Source: Parus major (Eukaryota > Chordata > Aves > Passeriformes > Paridae). From it: a DNA stretch of 64,000 nucleotides. The position numbers and the translations under genes were made by a program. Location: positions 8,763,403-8,827,402 of the forward strand of contig NC_031768.1 of the NCBI RefSeq assembly GCF_001522545.3, written 5' to 3'. Position 1 is the first letter of the stretch. The number at the start of each line of letters is the position of its first letter. Below, one piece after another: positions 41,101 through 56,100 of the stretch. The notes below the pieces were generated by a model. It saw nothing but the letters and a program-made list of their open reading frames with translations, was not told the origin of the DNA and did not search any database.

Positions 41101-44100
41101 GCAGAGTACCTATCTCACAGTGTGAACTGAAGCTGTCAGCTCTACTTCCCACTCTGTGTTCTTCTGACATCAGCCCCCTTGTTCTTTCATCAAAGGATTT
41201 GTTGTAAAATTTTGAAAAACAAGGGTCCTTGAATGCATAACTCAAAAAAATACAGTGCAGATATTGAAAAGTGCTGTTATTGTATTATGAAGGAGAACAT
41301 AATACTGGAACAGCACATCCAATTCTTGTTCCACACTTTAGAACGAAGGTTGCAAATGAGGAAGGGTTCAGCCAAGTTCAATAGTTATTTTCAAGGTCTT
41401 GAAAGATTGAATACCTTGATGACTCTTTGATCTCTGAGGGAAAGAGGTTCCTTTCAGGGTACCTGTAGCTATTTAAAAAGGGAAAGTATGTCTGACTGTG
41501 GAGATTGTTAAGTGCTCTATGCAGAAAGCATGGCATTTTGTACATAAGACAGAGATTTGTAATGAAACAATTTATGATTCCTGTAAAATTATGTGAATGA
41601 GAGGTTTATAAAATACAAACAAACTCAAGAGAAACAAAAGAATTTCTAACACTCAGTCTTTTAAATAAGTGGAAGTGTTCCTAAGATACATGCTTTTGCT
41701 CTAAATGTCAGGTTAGGGCTTAATATAAGAATTATTTGGTGAAATTCTAATGCTAAGAGAAACATCTGATAATAGTGTTTTGGTATTAAATAAGGATTTA
41801 TCCTAGAATTAGGAAATTCTGGAATTTTCTGGACTAGGATATGCCTTTATACATTGTAATGTGACACTGACAATTGGTTTGAGTAATGGAAACATAGGAG
41901 TTCCTGAGACAGAGCACTTCCCAGAGCTGCCCGTGACAGTTCATCGATACCACAGCACCCGAGTACTTTATAAGAAGGGCTTCCTGTTTCTTTGGTTTTC
42001 TTTTTTCAGGCTGTTTTTTTTTCCAATCTTCTGCCTTGAAATGACTTTAGATTACCACTTGGGTTATTAGCAGGAAACCTGGTAGCAATACCCTTGGACT
42101 AGACGATTTTAAAAGGAAAGAAAATATATGAGTAAAAGATTGACAGCAGTGGCTGTTCTAAACATTGCAGCAGCACACTTCACTATTAACATATCAATAC
42201 CTCATTTTATACCTTTTAACAATAACCAAATCCCAACATCAAATGATAAATACATAAATACATTCCATCAGTAGTGCTAGATGTGTGCAGTTCAATAAGG
42301 TAATGGTAGATTTTAATTTTCATATAGAGATGCACCTAAACAAATGTGTCCTGATAAGCACTTTCTGTATTTTATTAGCATGTGCCTTGTTGAACTTTTC
42401 TATAGCAAGCATGCACTGGGAATGCTTTTTGTACATTCTATATAGTTTAGGGTTTTCCTATGTTTATAAAAATAAACATAAAAAGCCTAGGTCTAAATAT
42501 AAAATTAAAACCCCTTTTTTGGTGGCTGGGTTGTACTACTTCACATCAAAATTGTCCATAAATAAATAAAATTCACAATTGATTTTCAATGAAAAAATGT
42601 TGTTTCACTGTGCTATCTAATTTGGATTCAGTATCAAAAGCTAATATTAGAGTTCTGTTGCCTCTTCCTACAGGATTTGACAATGTTGGCTCCTTGCTGT
42701 TACACGTAGAAAGAAAATCCAAGAAGAGTTCTCTTGTTTTTCTTTTTTTTTTTTACCCCTTTCTACCCAGTGAATAATGAGAAATCTTTCTCTACAGAAT
42801 TGTCAGGAAGTGTTAGATATTTTCTACTTTCTCAATAATTGTTCCTACAGTTAATTTATTCAGATTGTTCATACTTTGTGGCTTTTGGTAAAGCAACTAC
42901 TGACTTATTTTTTTCTCTTTTTTTAATAAAGAAAACCTTTCCTCAGAGAAATCTAGATTGAAAAAAGAAAGGTACCGCACCACAGAAGTCTCTAGCTAGC
43001 TCTTAGTATATCTTTTCACTATAAGCCTTCATTACTAATTATGCATTAACTTACTATTTTGCAGTAAGTAATATAAAAGACCTGGTTTTGATGCTCTCTC
43101 CATGTAATATTTCCTTATGCATTCAGTGCAGACTTTGGAATCATTCTGAGCTCTCTTCCTTGTTTGTAGGAAATTTTGTTTAGTCTTCCAGTCACAAAGA
43201 ATCAGTTTTGAATTTTTTTTTGTAAATTTTGTGTGTGTCTCTAAAGAGAGACCATAGCTCTGACTGTGTTGCAATTTCAGATCAAGTCTTTGAATTATAC
43301 TCTTGTTTTATCACTGTAAATTCCTTATAATTTGGCTAATCCCTTTCAGCAGGGGCTATTCAAATAGCTTAAGAAAACACCATCATGTCATGGTTCTTAA
43401 AGCTGTATTAAGTAAACTTGGCAGCATTTCCCACTGGTGTAGTGACTACTTGTTTCTAAAGTGTCTGTGAGTATTTTTCATAAATATTAGGGACAATGAT
43501 TATTAAACAACCAGCTCCCTACAACTAATTTACTGTAGTGCCACACAGCTCCTCACTGGCTTCTGAGTGATACAAAAATACAACTGCTGAGTATTCATAA
43601 CAAGACATTGAAGAAAAGTGTCTTAATTTTTAGATCAATTAAGGAAAACCTTTCATTCTTTTTTCCCCAGTAGATCTTCCTTTTCTGATTAAGCATATTT
43701 AACTTTTTATTTAGCTGTGTAATGGTATACTGTATTTAAACAGAAAAAGGAACAAATAACCAGTTAGTAAATTTTTTAGGAACTCTCCTACAAATCTGTT
43801 TGGTTAAGATAAAGTGAAAGGAAATCATAAATAAACATACACAGTGGTAGCAAAAAAATTTCAAACATTTTCAGCACTCAATAAGGGATATAAAAGAGCA
43901 GTTGCATTTTTCACAACTACTGTGTTGAGTGATGTTCTGGTTCAGATTTGAAGACCTAATATATAAGCAAAAGTGTGAAGTCTGGATTCTTAATTATGGT
44001 TGTTTATTTAACCTTCTAGGAGTCCATACCTGCAAATTCAGTCTTGAAGTTAATTTAACCAGCTCTTTGCGACTCATTCATAGTGTCAGAGACTGAGATA

Positions 44101-47100
44101 AGTTCAGTGAGAAATTCAGCTTTGAAATTCTGAATAGATAGAATCATCATTGCTGAATAAAAGCTAATGTGCAATTATTTGATGAACTGCTGAAGGCCCA
44201 TACTTTCCTACCTTCACAAATTATGACAACAGATTGTGGTGTGGAAGAGTAGCATTTCTATTTTTACTCATTTCATCCTCCCACAATTTGTAAGAAGGCT
44301 AAAAGTGATTACTATGGGCTGTTACTATTACCTTACATAATATGTTTTTCCTTACATTTTGATGTCAAAACAACTGTCATTAGTTTTCTTTGAAAGGTAC
44401 TGTTTGTAGGATAATGCAGTTAGAGGACTTTGAATTCAGGCAGATTTAAAATGATGAGCTATAATATTTTTAAGAACCAGAGGACATGAACTTTGTTAGT
44501 TCTGGTGATCAGATTGTGTTTTGTAATAAATAAATGGCACAAAATGCCAGGCAGTTGCCAGAGGACATGACCAGTGCCTGTTTGCTGTAATTTAGTTTTC
44601 CAACAAAGCGTGGTAAAATTGCACACTAAAAGTTTAGTTTCTGAAAATGCCTCTGTTTTGACAACTGTCTCACAACAAAGCCCAACATGATCAAGTGAAT
44701 GTTTCCTGTAGGCATTTGTCAGACATAAATCTAGAAAATAAAAGTGTCAGCTTATTTCACATGGAATGCTTCCCTGTCGAATAATAAAAATCCTGTGTAG
44801 AGATGGAAACTGTTGCAAACCCCTGCATTGCCCTGCCTGGCTTTTCACTGCTGAAGAAATGCTTGCAGCATCATTCTTTTTGATTGATGCAGACTCTGCC
44901 TCCTGCTGCATAGGAATTAAACAAATTATGCCCATGACTTACTGCTGACACTCTTGTCTCAGAAATTGTTAGGTAAGCCAGTTGTGGCCCCATGGATTAT
45001 GTTGATTAAATCTTTGACTATATACCTAAATTAATCTTTGTTGAATGTCTTATGAGACTGAGAGAACAAAACATGCTAAACTGAGACATTTTTAAGCCCA
45101 GTTTACTTTATGGTATTTAAAAAACATTTTGCAGGGAAAAAATTCAATCTTCACCTACAAATTGTGGACAACTGATTTCTTTAGTTATTTTGATTTGGAG
45201 GGACCATGTATGACTGCAGAAGATACTTAGCACATTGAATAAATGTAACCAATTTACTTTCTTTCATTTTGATTCATTGTAATTGAGTATAATATTTTAT
45301 TCAACTGACTTATTCTAAAATGTATTTTCTAAATGCATAAGAAAATAAAATTATTAAAGTAATGCCATACTAAATATTATAATTATGGAATGTACTTTTC
45401 ATGGCTTTTCTTTTTAAATTTTTCTATAGGACACATTTCTGTTTGAAAGTGTGCATTTCAAATATGGGTCCCACTCAGGGAAAAATAACCTTAGTTATTA
45501 GTAATTAAAATTTCCATTCAGTGCAAGAAAGTAGAATTTGTACAGAAATATATTGGATCTTTTGGTATACTGTATTTCTTAAAGTACAGATTTAAACATT
45601 AACTTGAAATGAAAATATTTAAAATGTGTACTTTAAAGAAAATGTTTTATTTCAAAATATTAATATTTTGAATATTATTAAAATAATATTATAAAATATA
45701 TAAAAATGACATTAATAAATATTATTAAAATATTTATTTCAAAATATTATTCCTGTTGACAGGGACAGTGCTGATGGATTGAAGAATGCATAACTGACAA
45801 ACTCAGTTTATTTCTGTGGAAGGTAGCCCACGGGGATAATAATTCAATGCTAAAATAGGACATATTGGTAATAATTAAAAAATTACCAGACCATTAATCT
45901 TGTCTCTAAAGGAGAACAAATGAGTTATTTCAGAGAGGGTTAAACCTAAAGTGCAATTTATAATCTTTCTGATAGTCTAGTAATGTTAAAAGATGAATAT
46001 GTCACTCTGTGTGATTTGTCTCTTGAACTTGAGCTTTTATTGTGGAAAAAAACATAGTGATGTTTGACACAGTGATGACATAAAGCCACAAGAAAACCTC
46101 AGTTAGGTGTTCATTTTCAGAGGTGAGATGTGAATACATGAGGAGCACTGCTGGGTGGAAGAGAATGAGCAGCATTGCAAATGAAAATTGATTTCACTTT
46201 CAAAATTCAGTTGTTGTCATTGAAGATATCAGAATAGTTTGAATCCAGTTGTCATGCATACCATCAGAAAATAAGCCAAATGAAGGAGAAAAGGGAAAAT
46301 TTCACAAGACTTTGTTTGGTGTTCCCCCTTAGAGAGAATCACATTGTTTGGAGTTTTATCTCTAAGGTTCTGTTGTGTCATTATGTTGTCTCTGACTTCC
46401 TTTATCATCTTTTTCCACCTTTAGGCCTTAGTTTCTAACCTTGAAAACAGTGAAGAGAAATCAGTCCTTGTTACATGTAAGACTCCAGTTTTTACAGCTG
46501 CAGTCTTCAAATGGTTTTTGAGGTTTCTTAGAGACCCTTGGGACTGAGGAACTCTTTATGTCCATCAGTGGAGTTCCCCATGTGCCTTCTTTTCTCCTCT
46601 GCAATATGTCCTGCAAGGGCTACCAAGGGGCTTAAAATCCTGTGGAAGAGTCTGATCTTTTCTGTAAGCAAGAGGAGAGGAGGAAATCTTTGCAGCAGAC
46701 TTGTTAGCCCTGGCTCTGTTCAAAGATGGACAGCATTTGTATTGCTTCTTCCTTGCCCTAGAGATGACAGTGGGGAGTTTTCCCTGTGTGCTGCAGATTG
46801 GGAAAATGGGACTTTCCATGAATCTCTTTCAGCTTGGACACCCCTGATGATTTTAGAAACTCACACTTTCATTCCAAAATTTGGCATAGAAAAATGTCTA
46901 ATGAACTGTCAGGAGAACTGCTACATTTAACACAATTTCAGTAGTTGCTGGGGGTACTCAGCCAAATATACTGTACTGTCACTGGTATCTGTGATGGTAG
47001 CCATTGACAAAAGTGTAGTAGCTTGTATAGTTTTAAAAATATTTAAAGAAATTCATATATGTTAAATTCTACTAGTGGATTTAAGAGATACTTTAAAGTA

Positions 47101-50100
47101 ACTCTCTGCACACTGCTAAAATCAGTAGAAAATATTGCTTACATGCTTCAATATACCATTTTTAGGAAACTAACTTATATGGTAACTCCTAAAACTCTTG
47201 TTGTTTCTTGGAAATTTTTGCATGTACTGCTGGGGTCTCTCCTACAGTTTATTGGAAACCTCTTCAGATTCTGCTTGTGAATTCAGTGCTCCTGAAAAGT
47301 TTTACACCACCACAATATATATACATATTTTATATATAGGGAAAAAAAATATTGTTTTTAATATTTTTTTTTTTAGGTGGAATTGATACAGTTGAGTTTC
47401 CTCTAAAATTCACTCCTAAGCATGCTGGTTGCTACCACTGTCAGGTCATTCTGAAGTCATCCTGTGACATTCGTGTCTATGAGGTTGAATGTGTGGTGAA
47501 TGCAGACCAGGCTGATGCACAGCTCGAATTTCTATCTCCAGCTTACCAGATGGTGACTCAGGAAATTCCAATTGTAAGTTCACTCTACTGCTGCTAACTA
47601 AATTAAGATTTGGGATTTTAAAAAAATGGCTTTCAGGTCAATACTGTTAAAATTTTCAGTCCTGAAATGCAGAAATGCATGTAAATACTGACTTGAGTAT
47701 TATTTCCCAAAGCCTATGTTGTAGATAATAGAAAACCTGTGGAGAAAAATAATTTACTTCAAGTTAATTATTAGTCTGATGGGTTTAATTTTGATATTTT
47801 TCTTCTGAAAATTGTTAGTCTATTATTTAATGATGTCACAGTGAAAGTGAGAAAAGTAGTTATTTAATTTAGGGAATAACTACAGTATTACTGAAGGAAA
47901 AAAAAAAAGATATGCTGAGGAATAAAATAGAAGAACTTTATTACATACAGTTAAAAAAACATGGTAAGCATAGCCAGTATATCATGAATAGTTTTATCAT
48001 ATCTATTTTGTGTATGAAACCCTTGGCACATGAAAAGTAAGACCAGAGCGAAGATGGGTGCAATATCATCTCTCTCGGAAAAATATTGGTCAAATTTTAG
48101 AGAACTTAAATAAAACAAAAAAACAAAAAACAAAAAACCAAGCTCAAAACAACCAAACACAACAAAAATTATAGAGAAGGAATTTAATCTGTGAGAGAAG
48201 GAATAAAGATTCTTTAAAAGATAGAACCAGTAAAATATTTCCTGAGCTCTGAACTACAGTTTTGTCCATGTACTTTTGATTGTAGAGCTACTAAGGAATA
48301 CTGTTGAGCTAATTTATAGAGAAATTATTTTGAGATTTTGCAGTCAAAAGAATGGGAGCAGATTCAAACGAGATTACTGAATATTGGGGGAAAGACCATA
48401 CTGAATTCTCTGTCAAATATTGAGAGTAGACAAGGAACTAGTACCTCAGAAAGGAGAAAAGAAAATATATATTACAGTGCTATCTCTTCTTGCAAGTTTT
48501 AAGATATTATTAATTTATGTATTAAACACTGATTTTTTTTGAATGTTACATTAGTCTAAAAACAACTGATACATAACACAGAAAGGGGATTTTCTACCTT
48601 GCTTAAACAAACACTTTCTAAACAGATTTGCTTTATTCTTCTGATGGATTTATTTTTCACTTCAGAGTGTTCAATTTTTAGGAGTTAGATATTTTACATT
48701 TCTATGTTACTCATTCTAGTTGGAGCTTCTCCCACTACCAGAAATTCTCCCATATTTTTATATTTTTATTAACAGTATTGTATTTGTCATTTAAATTTTC
48801 TTAAATAATCTGTGGAAAAAGGTGTGCTCATTGTGGAACTGGAGTTACTCAATCTGCTAAAATTAGTTTCTTAAACCAAATATTTATTGCTCAAAGCACT
48901 TTTTACAGACACAAGCAAACTAACAGTCATAACATGTGTTAGGTGGAACACTTTCTAATGGAGCAAATGAAGTGGTCAGCTGGTTTGCTTAAAGCCATAC
49001 AGTGAATTAGTGACACAAACAGAATAAAAGCCCAGCTGAATCTGAGATCTGTGACTGGTTTCTTTTGGAGTTTCCATAATTTTCTCAAGCATGAGATGAA
49101 TGTAACTGTTCCATCTCTGCCTTTCACACTTTGCAGGTGTAAGTCCAATACAATTATTATGTACCTTGGGTTGAACCACCCACAGTCCTGTGAGGAGATT
49201 CTGACTCCATCAGCATTAATTGTGTTTAAATTAATTCACTTGACAGGCTTTGGATGAGATTTTCCATTAAGCAGAGATCCTGTAGGAATTAGATGATTAA
49301 TTAATTAAAGCTACTAATGAACAAGTATAAGGCAGTAGAATGTAACAAATATTTTCTTTCAATTTTCTAATGTTTATGGTCATCCTTAATATTTTCCTTT
49401 AGAAAACACTTTTAGACAAATTCATGCCATGTTAGAAGGATTTGTTAGAAAGGAATTTCACAGTGACTATTTTTGTCAACTACATTTCTCCAGATGACAA
49501 GTTTTTGTGTTAGAGGTTAAGAAGAAATATTTGTGTTACATATTGATGTAATCATCACTACTGTCGATAATGGAAACATCTGATACCAATTTTACTAGAA
49601 ACCATTGAAAATAAAACAACTTAAGCACCCAAATTTTCACAGTCCTCCAGAACCTAGGCCAATCCTGATGATGTTTTTCCTCTATCTAAATTTTAAAACG
49701 TTAGATTAGCAGAGAGTGATGACCTGACAGTTTTATACCTGACCAGCTGGTTCTCAGATGGATAAAGCTTTTCCTGATATTGTGGAGATAAAAAAGCATG
49801 ATAATAAAAATAAAATTTTGTTGTCTTTTTTTCCCTTTCATTTTATCATTGGCATGAGAACATCATACTTTTTTCTTTTGTATTTTCTACCAGAGATGAT
49901 GTCATTGTTATTACAGAATTGGAGACATGGTGATGGAAGTTTTTTGTAAAACTGAGGCACTACACAAACCTCAACACTCCACACAGACCTTGACTACTGG
50001 GAAATTTGCCAAGTAACACTGAAGCATTAATCATAAATATTAATCAGACCTTAGACACATGGTACTGTAGGTGTGAGTAGCTCTGGATTAGCTCTGATGA

Positions 50101-53100
50101 CCACAGGTTTTTTGATTCTGAGACTTTCATAGATAGAAACAAAGACTGCAGTATCATCTCTATTCCCTGAAATCCATTCTTTATCTCTGATGTTTGGATG
50201 CAATTTTCCATGGATGAAGACCTTTATAGGTCAACAGATTACCTCCTCTTCTCATAGATCAAATGAGATTAATCTTCTCTGTTTGACAAGGCATGAACTA
50301 GCTCATGAGTGACAGTTTATTTTATCTTTCAGATGAGTGTTATTTATTTTATTTTTTTCAGACTGGATGTTTGGTCATTTGTTTCTTTCAAATAGCAGGA
50401 GGCTGAATAGGATTATTTTGTTTTTGTTATTTTTTGGCAGCCTCTAAGCATATATTATGAAATATCTCACTTTTTACCATCATCAAGCAGTTTTGTGATA
50501 CATCTGGATGCAAGATAAACATGTTTCTTCTGTAGACACAGGCTCATATTGCTCAAGACAGGCATTCTTTAAAGTAGCTTTGTCTCTTGAAAAACCAGAT
50601 TCTGAGAACACAGGACTATAAATTCTCCTTTGGTGATGGAGTTCTCAATTCCTAAGACTGATCCTTTAACACTGTCAGTGGCCAAATGAAGCAATATATG
50701 CCAGCACACCACATCAGCTCTTCAAAGGGGTGTGCCAAGATTTTCTGCAGATGGAATAGGAACAGAATTTTGGCAAGCATTAAACAGCACCATGAAGATA
50801 CTTGTAAATATTTAAAATGATACTTAAAAATTCCATCTTGACCATTAGCTAGATCATGCTCATGTTCTTCTAATGAGTATTCCTGCTGACAGTATTGCTA
50901 CTGAAAGTAGGGGTTCTGTACCTCTGGCTGCCAGGAATAACAGATTTATCATTAGCTTGTTTCATTTTTAAAATACACTGCTTTTATTCTTCCCAAAGGA
51001 AGTCTGAGTAAGTACTTGGAGCAAATGAGGACTGTGCTGTGATGTGGTGATAGCTGCAAGTGAAAGCTGAAATGCACATTAAAAAATTTAAACACATAAT
51101 ATAATTTACATCTTTGATTTTCTTTCAGAGTAACTTATCCTGTGAGGACTGGAGGTTTGAAGCAACTTTGGAAGGACAGTGTTTTCATGGCCCTTCTGTA
51201 ATAAATGTGCCTGTAGGTGAAACAGTTCAGTATCCTCTCACGTTCAAGCCGGTTGCTGAGAGTGTAATAATGGTAAGAGAGAAATTAGTTTCAACATTTG
51301 AAAAGGATGTTTTCACCAATAAAATTAAGCACCAGTATCCAAATTATTAAAGTGTTTAGACAGTTGCTAATATTAAGGCATCTGCTTGAGAGGAAGGAAG
51401 GGTAAGATTTACTGCTATCTGAAGTAAAAACACAAATGAACTAACTTTGTAAACCTTATGATTAGTTATGATAGATTTCCCCATCACATATGCTCATGTT
51501 TATTTAATTTTCTATTATATTCTTTGATTCTATTGATTTCTATGAAATTCTTCAGTCCTGCAGTTATTCTGTAAATATTCCAAACTTTAATCACAAAAAT
51601 ATACGTTGATACTCTGAATTTAAGTGCTTATATTAATAGCATTTCATTACCTTAATAACTAGTTAGTATTCTCATTGCATGCCTACATAACAAATTAATT
51701 TATGTGAAGAGTACTTTATTTTCAAGTTAAGCTACCATTTCACAGCTGCTTTTGCCATCAGAGTAACCACTGTTCCAAATGCTAAAATGATGAGCAGAGC
51801 AAGGGCTATAACACCTTTAGCAAGAAGCTGCATTTATGGTTTTGTCTGTGTCCCCAGCTGAGAGAATTTGACTGTAAGTTGCTGTTGAAATATGTGAACT
51901 GCCAAAGATGAAAAAAAAAAAAATTCTTTGAAGCTTAAGTAACCCTTCTGCATGTGTTACCAACCAAATAAATGCAGTTTTGGCATCCAGTGTTATAAAA
52001 TTATTAAAAGCCAAAAGCTCTGAATCCTTTGATGACTAAATTATTATGGAGAACATTTTAGCTGAATCCCAAAATCACCCAGGTTGGAAGAGACCCCCCA
52101 AGATTATCTAGTCCAGGTGTCAGCCCAACACCATCATAGTTACCCCTAGACCATGTCCCAAGTGCCACATCCAGATGCCTCTTGACATGGTGACACCACT
52201 TTCCTTGGGAAGTCATTCCAATGCCCAGCCACTCCTTCAGTGAAAATCTCTTTCTAATGTCTAATCTGAATCTCCCCTGGCACAACTTAAGGCCATTTCC
52301 ATTCAATATTTCACTTGAGACATAGGGAAGAGACCCATCCCCACCTCACTACAATCTCCTTTCAGGTATTTGTAGAGAGCAGTGCAGTTCCCTTGAGTCT
52401 CCCTTTCTCCAGGCTCAACGCTGTGCTCAGAAAACAGGTGAAATACAGGTGGAAACACTCAATGAGCAAAGTTAAATATTGTATGAGAGACAAGGAGGCA
52501 TGAGATCATATGTTTTTGGAAATTTTTTTTTTTTCAAAGAAAAAGCCAAGAAATAAAAAAAAAACTAGAAATATGAAAACTTTATATTGTTGAATTTCAT
52601 AGTTTAGAAAAAATTAAAATAAAAAGTTTTGATTCTCTCATTTACTTCTCTGTTTTGAAATGGGTTTATTTAAGAACTAGGAAAGAAAATAGGAGCCCTT
52701 TCTTGTAAGCACTCTGAGTCACCTGGATTTGAGATTAATAAACTAGAGGAGTTGCTTTGGCAGCCAAAGGGGACTTTTATGGTAATGAAACTTTTTTTTC
52801 CTCCTTTCTTTGTTGTAGGGAAGGCTTATTCTGAGAAATGTTACAGCTGGAACTCAGAACATCTTTAGTCTTAAGGGAATAGGGAAGAAACCTCTGCCTC
52901 AGGATTGCATTGTGATAGAGTGCGAAGTGGGAAAGGTCGCTCATAAAATCTTATGGGTGCACAATTATACCAAGAAGATGTTAAAATACAAGGTAATTTT
53001 TTTTGCAATAATGTGACAAATATTTTTCTCTCCAAGGACTGATTGTATTACACTGTGTACACCGATGTATTACAGAAGAAACAATTACTGTAATTGCAGA

Positions 53101-56100
53101 TGAACTAATAAAATTAATGTATCCATGAGAAAATTTTCTATAGTTCATAGTATATGGATATGTTTATAGTCAGGAAATCTGTGAGTTAATGTATGATTTT
53201 ACTGTATGCTTGATGGAAAAAAATATTTCTTCATGTTTTAGTCTGGTTTCTTAGGGGACAGCACTTCTAAAGTTGTTCTCTGTTCATTTGCTAATCCTTC
53301 CTTCTCCAATGATTTGAAACCTGAGGCCAACTCTATCAGTTTTGAAATTAGAGGGGGCCTGAGAATTACTGAGTTCCTAAAATCTTCATAAAATATTGAC
53401 TATTACATGAAAAGGACAAAAATTATTATCCTATTAAGGGCAGGATTGCAGCATGAGCTCTCTAAGCATGAATTTCTCATGGCCCATTGGCCTGGCCCAG
53501 TTACTGTCTGTTGCCCAGCTGTTGTTTCAGCAATGTTGGAGGAAGTTGGGAATACTTTGTGTGTTTGCTGACAGAAGAGAAAATTCAGAGGTAATCACTG
53601 GAGTTGTTGAAAGTCAATGGGTCACTGAGAAGGTTAATACAAGTTCTTAAGAAATACAGTTTTATTGATTTCCTTGCTCAAGAACATATTTTTACTATTA
53701 AATATAATCATTATTTTTCAAATTTTCCACTAACTATATTTTTGACTGTGTTTACACAAACACATTTTTCTATTTAAAACCACTGTTGTAGTACTGAAAT
53801 AGCATTTTTTTTCCACTGTTTATCTTGTCTGTATGTTTAATTTGAAAGTGATAAAACTATTTCTGTAGCCTTCCTCACCTTCTGTCCCTATGTATTGCAT
53901 CCCATGTCCTGTGCCAGCAGAGGCAGAAGGTACATTAGAGCAACAAAGATGAAATTCTGCTTTTCTTCCCAGCTGCAGAGAAGCTCCTGAGCAGGAACAT
54001 CTTCAAAGAAAATCTGTATTTGTGACTCTATCATGGCATTTAAATCTAAAGCAGATAGTATCCAGGTATTATGGCCATACAGTGTTTGCCAGAAGGGCTC
54101 CATCTATTGAAGCAATGCAAGGGAGTGCCAGCTAAAAATTGTCAGCACATCTATATATGAGTATTTAGTTTTCCTTTTGTTCAAGGCTTGAAAATGGGAC
54201 AATGTACATGCTAGAAGATAAAATCGGACTAGCTGACTAGTGTGGACTTGCAAACTGAGTGAATTTGTTCTCTGCCTTGGTGCCAGTAGGGCCAAATGCT
54301 GCTTAATTCAAATTGAAAGGTAATGGTAATGAATGATTTGACCTATGGTATAAAGAGAGACCATGTACATAGCAGCAGCAGTGGTCTATTAAGTAATGAT
54401 AATTCATGTCAAAATCCTTCCTTGGGTGTCTTCTTGCTAGTCTCCAGTTTTCTAGGTTTCCATTTTTACAGGTTAATCTACATTTAGTAAGCTTTCTATA
54501 TCACAGAAAGGTCCAGGTTCATATTCCTGTTTTTTGACTCAATACCATCCCACAAAACAAAGTAGGAAATTAATTTTTTGGTTATCACCAGCTTTGACAT
54601 TTTTATTTTCAGCAGTCTTAGTTTTTCAGATATGAGTGCATTTGCATTTCTAATATATTTGTACTTTTATCGCTGGAAGAAGTGAATGTTTTTGGCAACA
54701 GAACTATTTTTTCTGCTTTTCTATTTTGTGTGAACTCAACTGTTTTTTGTGCCAATGTAAGTGAAAGGTACAGAAATAAAAAGACTTCAAAATGAATACA
54801 TTGAAATTATTCATGGTATGTATTTTTCAGAAATGTTGCATTAAATGAATTTATGGCAGTTGTAACTGTTCCAGGGTGAGCTCTGTCTGTCTGACTGAAC
54901 TCTGACCTCCTTGAGGGTGTTCAACCTTAAATCTGGTTTTGATTAGTTTTGTGATGTGGGGGGAGTTTGTGCTTTTTTCATCTCTGTGAAATACTGCTTG
55001 ACAGTCCAACTGTGTGTGCTCTTTTCTCTCTGGGACCTTTGGGAGAGAAATAGTAAGGTCAGCTATTTCATTCATGTATGCATATAATAAATTAATCAGG
55101 GTGAATAATGCATTTTCTCTATGCGAGATTCTTACCCAGAAGCAGTTGCAGAACAGTTGTTGGAGCAAGGTGTGCTGGAATTGCTGGAAAAGGCAATTAC
55201 AAAGCTTGCTGGAGTCTGGAAGCTGTCCCCTCCACAAAGCAAACAATATTAATCACTTCCAGCACTCTCCAGCAGATGTCATGTCGTGTCTTGTGCTATT
55301 GGAGTGAGCAAAGATCATTTGCTTGCTTTTATTTCTGAAACGGTCCTCCTGTAAATTAGGATTTAATCACTAAATCCAGAACATGATCACAGGTATCTGT
55401 AGTTATTAGGGGAATGCAGAAAACCTTCTTTAAGAGGTGTGACCCACAGCCTTGTTGGAAATGCCAAATAAACATTATTTACTCAGATGTATATAGCATA
55501 AAGGGCAACAGGAAAAACAAATATTCTAATTTTGTTGCTGCTGTTCATTTTGTTCCATGCTGCCTGATTACTGTAATATCTGGGTAGTCTGTGGTGAAGC
55601 AGAGCACTGTTTTTGTCTTTGTTGGTGATTCCCTTGGGGGCACTTGATGGCAGCCCAATAACTCTTCCTCCTTTTTAATCCAGCATCTCTGACAGTTTTC
55701 TGTATTGTGCTGTAGCTAAATTGGTGATTAGGTAGAGGAAATGCTGTCAGTCTTGGCAGACAGAGAAAAGATAATCCAAAAAGTAATAGTTTTGGATGTG
55801 TTTTTGATGGGATCTTTTGTAATTTTGTTGGCTAATGAATATCTTCATTATTGAATTGGTTGATGTGCCCCGTACACCCTGCATGGCTGGAGTATGAAGT
55901 AATTTCTCATAGATTAACTGGGACATACATGATATTAAAAAAACCCCAAAACACACAAGAATTTCATTTACTGAAGTAATAAAGCTCAACCTATATCAAG
56001 AATGGTATGTTATGTGTCAGTAGCTGGCAAACATAGTCATTTACAGACAAATCCATAAACAATTTTCTGCACCATGATATAAATACTTTGCAATAAGTAA

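Larger units (their letters stand above)
37501..47376 (+). other. very long intron (9.9 kb) with possible cassette exons
   Basis: AT-rich. Exons on either side are phase-compatible for direct joining (1 to 1), but two small open, well-spliced candidates inside (42674-42705 and 46425-46476) would also join in frame as a pair. Also contains an A/T-rich palindromic stretch (45595-45755). A diverged segment at 41300-41460 faintly resembles LINE sequence, too weak to call. Confidence 0.65.

Noticed and set aside
41300..41460. Faint resemblance to an internal LINE segment (words like 'AGAACGAAGGTTGCAAATGA')
   Set aside because: Too diverged to assign to CR1 or any other family by eye.
42932..42971. 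Open segment after AATAAAG with donor AAAG|GTACCG, readable as a continuation from the exon at 37320
   Set aside because: Poor acceptor, and its exit phase (2) fits no downstream exon.
46538..46930. 130-codon plus-strand open frame just after a candidate exon
   Set aside because: Different frame from the gene, no acceptor/donor pair and no repeat motif; treated as chance.
54851..55246. 131-codon minus-strand open frame
   Set aside because: No recognisable domain, no splice or promoter context, intronic; consistent with chance.
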